Source: an uncultured Clostridia bacterium
GTDB taxonomy: Bacteria > Bacillota > Clostridia > Oscillospirales > Acutalibacteraceae
NCBI GenBank assembly: GCA_937912045.1
Contig: CALDPI010000077.1
Span: 1-7,306 of the forward strand
Length of the DNA: 7,306 bases
Direction: 5' to 3'
How positions within the stretch are numbered: position 1 is the stretch's first letter; every line of letters begins with the position of its first letter. Of this stretch, positions 5,435-7,306 are shown in pieces. Under the pieces are notes generated by a model, which made no database searches, was not told where the DNA came from, and saw only the letters and a list, made by a program, of their open reading frames with translations. The translations under genes and the position numbers were made by a program.

Positions 5435-7143
5435 ATTGCTTTTTTAAGCGTTTCTGCAATGGGAAGCATATCCTCTGCCTTCAGCTTGCAGACGCGGCGG
5501 TCGTAGGTTAAGATTCCGTTGATTTCATCCTCAACGTCCGAAACCTGCGTATAAATTGCGCCGCAAAGGCCGTATGGAACGGCAGGAATAATCTGTTCGG
5601 TATAGAGCGTATTCAAGGCGGCGCGGAAATCGTCGATGCTTTTAAACGTTCGGTAGCCGTAGGCCTTTGCCTCGTTGAAGATGTGCCCCTCTACCGCGTG
5701 GGCGTAGCCGCCAAACTCGGATATGAGCACGGGCTTTTTCTGCGGTTTAACACGTATTTTTTTAAAATACACGTGCGGACTTACAATATCACTCTCCTTG
5801 CAGGAGAACCAGCCCGACGCTGTGTCAATTATGCGGCTTTTATCGAGGGCGCTGAGCCTTTTATACATCTCGTTGCCGTCAAACTGTCCCCAGCCCTCGT
5901 TAAAAATGGTCCAAAGGCAGATAGATGGGTGATTATAAAGCGCGCGGACGGTCTGCTCCATCGTGTCTATGAAAGCTTTTCGAGTTTTTTTGTTTGTGTG
6001 GCAGAAGCCAAAGCGTCTGCGCTTTGAAAGCGCGGTCGGCAACGCGGTGTCGCGCAGGAAAGAGTATTTTCCGTTATTGACCATATCCTGAAATACAATC
6101 ATACCCAGCCTGTCGCAGTCGTAATAAAACTGGGGGTGCTCGATTTTTATGTGCTTTCTGAGCGTGTTAAAGCCAAGCGCCTTCATACTCTTTATATCGT
6201 TTTCAAAGCCGCCCTCGGTGGCAGGGGTGAAAAGGCCGTCGCTGAAATAGCCTTGGTCAAGCAGACCGTGGAAAAAGTATGGCTCGCCGTTTAGGAGAAT
6301 GCGCGGAATACCGCGAACGTTTTCGATAGAAATCCGTCTTAGTGCGAAGTAGGATTCAACCTCGTCCTCGCCCGCCGTGATTTTAAAGCGGTAAAGGTGC
6401 GGATTTTCGGGCGACCAACGAATCGGGTGGCAGGGCTTAACGGTGCAGGTGCCGTTTTCGAGCGGAGCATTGATAAGGCCGTCGTCGGTGCGGAGTGTCA
6501 GGGTGCCGTTTTCAACACCTGTGACCGAAATTACCGCCTCGTTATCGTCGGCATCAATCCTAATCTCCTTTATATATTCGCTCGGAACACTTTCACACCA
6601 GACCGTCTGCCAGATGCCCGAAACGGTGGTGTACCACATTCCGCCGCGTTTTTCGCGCTGCTTGCCATAAGGCAGGGTGGTGTCCTTTGGGTTGTCGGTC
6701 ACGCGGATAACAAGCGTGTTATTTTCCGTAAGTTTTTCTGTAATATCAAACGAAAACGGGAAATATCCGCCCACGTGTGTGCCGAGGTCCTCTCCGTTTA
6801 AAAATACGGTTGCTATCTGGTCGGTGGCGCCGACGTGCAGAATAACGCGGCTCTTTACAAAGCCGTCGGGCAGGGAAAACTCGCGCTTGTAATACAGCAC
6901 GTCGCCCTTTTTAAACTCCTCTCCCACGCCGGACAGCAGCGACTGTGGCGGAAACGGAACGCGGATTTTTCGGTCGTAGTGGTCGGGTGTGTCGCCCTGT
7001 GTCACGCAAAAATCCCACTCGCCGTTCAGAGGAATAAAGCTATTTCGCCTTAGCTGTGGGCGAGGATAGATTTCGTTCCATTCATTTCCCGTCAGAGCGT
7101 CGCTCTCGGGGGTTTTGAGGCTTTTTAGCTTAATTTTGCTCAT
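5428..7143 (-). CDS. Glycoside hydrolase family 2 protein (beta-galactosidase/beta-glucuronidase superfamily)
   Basis: A retaining exo-glycosidase of 571 residues without signal peptide, so probably cytoplasmic. Domains in order: jelly-roll sugar-binding domain (about 33-185; LNGEWDF, VFLNGEDLGTHVGGYFPFSFDI, GGMWYTTVSGIWQTVW), a short immunoglobulin-like domain (about 186-270, ending near WSPENPHLYRF), and a TIM barrel (about 275-571; RILLNGEPYFFHGLLDQGYF, GFNTLRKHIKIEHP). The acid/base should be E416 in WTIFNEGWG and the nucleophile E476 in LISEFGGY. The tail YTQVSDVEDEINGILTYDRR is typical of short GH2 enzymes, and the asparagine-lysine signature of beta-glucuronidases is not evident, so a beta-galactosidase-like or other beta-glycosidase is likelier. 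Substrate is unknown. AAGGAG six bases before the ATG lies within the preceding gene, implying coupled translation. Confidence 0.92.
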   Translation of the reverse strand: MSKIKLKSLKTPESDALTGNEWNEIYPRPQLRRNSFIPLNGEWDFCVTQGDTPDHYDRKIRVPFPPQSLLSGVGEEFKKGDVLYYKREFSLPDGFVKSRVILHVGATDQIATVFLNGEDLGTHVGGYFPFSFDITEKLTENNTLVIRVTDNPKDTTLPYGKQREKRGGMWYTTVSGIWQTVWCESVPSEYIKEIRIDADDNEAVISVTGVENGTLTLRTDDGLINAPLENGTCTVKPCHPIRWSPENPHLYRFKITAGEDEVESYFALRRISIENVRGIPRILLNGEPYFFHGLLDQGYFSDGLFTPATEGGFENDIKSMKALGFNTLRKHIKIEHPQFYYDCDRLGMIVFQDMVNNGKYSFLRDTALPTALSKRRRFGFCHTNKKTRKAFIDTMEQTVRALYNHPSICLWTIFNEGWGQFDGNEMYKRLSALDKSRIIDTASGWFSCKESDIVSPHVYFKKIRVKPQKKPVLISEFGGYAHAVEGHIFNEAKAYGYRTFKSIDDFRAALNTLYTEQIIPAVPYGLCGAIYTQVSDVEDEINGILTYDRRVCKLKAEDMLPIAETLKKAIK

Positions 7144-7306
7144 TTTTTCTCCTTTTTGCGCCGATTATCTGCATAATAATGAGATAAATGGCTACGACTG
7201 CAAGGGCGCAAAGTGCGCCTATGAATATTTTTTCGTTAGGTATAAACGAGGTTGTGCCGTCATTATTTACAACCGTTTCCGCATCCTTAAGAATTGCCTC
7301 TCCGAT
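7130..7306 (-). CDS. C-terminal end of an unrecognised membrane protein (partial)
   Basis: An open frame enters from the right edge on the minus strand and gives 58 residues before a TAA at 7132-7130. It has a polar stretch (DAETVVNNDGTTSFIPNE, residues 8-25), one hydrophobic segment (about 27-49, KIFIGALCALAVVAIYLIIM) and a basic tail, AKRRKNEQN. By the positive-inside rule the tail is cytoplasmic and the polar stretch extracellular, fitting either a C-terminally anchored surface protein or the last helix of a larger membrane protein. It overlaps the glycoside hydrolase gene by 14 bases; the codons for the basic tail also form that gene's AAGGAG ribosome site, which supports the frame as real. 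No family is recognisable. Confidence 0.7.
   Translation of the reverse strand: MGEAILKDAETVVNNDGTTSFIPNEKIFIGALCALAVVAIYLIIMQIIGAKRRKNEQN

Noticed and set aside
5428..7143. Calling the GH2 enzyme a beta-glucuronidase (uidA) or lacZ
   Set aside because: The expected asparagine-lysine motif for glucuronic acid recognition is not evident, and the protein is far shorter than LacZ; the sequence supports only the family level.
1..7306. CRISPR arrays, tRNA or rRNA genes, insertion sequences, prophage genes
   Set aside because: No regularly spaced direct repeats, cloverleaf-like sequence, transposase or phage structural gene was seen on either strand.

Overview
The window reads as chromosomal, mostly housekeeping DNA from a Gram-positive bacterium of the class Clostridia, probably a gut-type member of Eubacteriales/Oscillospirales. 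This is inferred from purine-rich Shine-Dalgarno sites (AAGAGGTGAT, AAAGGGGG, AAGGAG), near-consensus sigma-A promoters with 17-base spacers, the clostridial-type CarD-like protein, a folate-family ECF S component, and a mix of AT-rich spacers with mid-GC coding sequence. No phage, plasmid, CRISPR or transposase gene is visible.

Layout, left to right. (1) The last 34 codons of an unrecognised + strand gene end at 107 and converge on a minus-strand CarD-like regulator (129-629). A bidirectional hairpin terminator lies between them. (2) The carD-like gene is divergent from ung, uracil-DNA glycosylase (742-1410), across a short promoter region. (3) About 345 bases follow without a convincing gene. 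They contain a hairpin-rich block (about 1461-1727) that looks like a dispersed intergenic repeat or a structured 3' UTR, closed by a strong bidirectional terminator (1728-1757). (4) On the minus strand, a folate-type ECF transporter S subunit (1966-2460) is followed by a 56-residue Arc-like ribbon-helix-helix protein (1756-1926). An 18-base inverted repeat sits just upstream of the small gene. (5) Divergent from folT is proC-proB-proA (2589-5402), the complete route from glutamate to proline. It is driven by a promoter that matches the consensus exactly, and its genes overlap or nearly touch. (6) Convergent with proA, across a 32-base perfect palindrome acting as terminator, is a cytoplasmic family 2 glycoside hydrolase (5428-7143). 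Its start lies inside the 3' end of a further minus-strand membrane-protein gene that runs off the window (7130-7306).

How the genes work together. The only clear pathway unit is proCBA: ProB and ProA make glutamate semialdehyde, which cyclises, and ProC reduces it to proline. The S component would supply folate or a related vitamin using an energising module encoded elsewhere. The glycoside hydrolase and the membrane protein before it are probably co-translated. The CarD-like protein and UDG share only a divergent promoter region. I found no convincing new multi-gene system. The items most worth a second look are the hairpin-rich block at 1461-1727, the Arc-like gene with its candidate operator, and the repeated placement of minus-strand stop codons in or against terminator stems.
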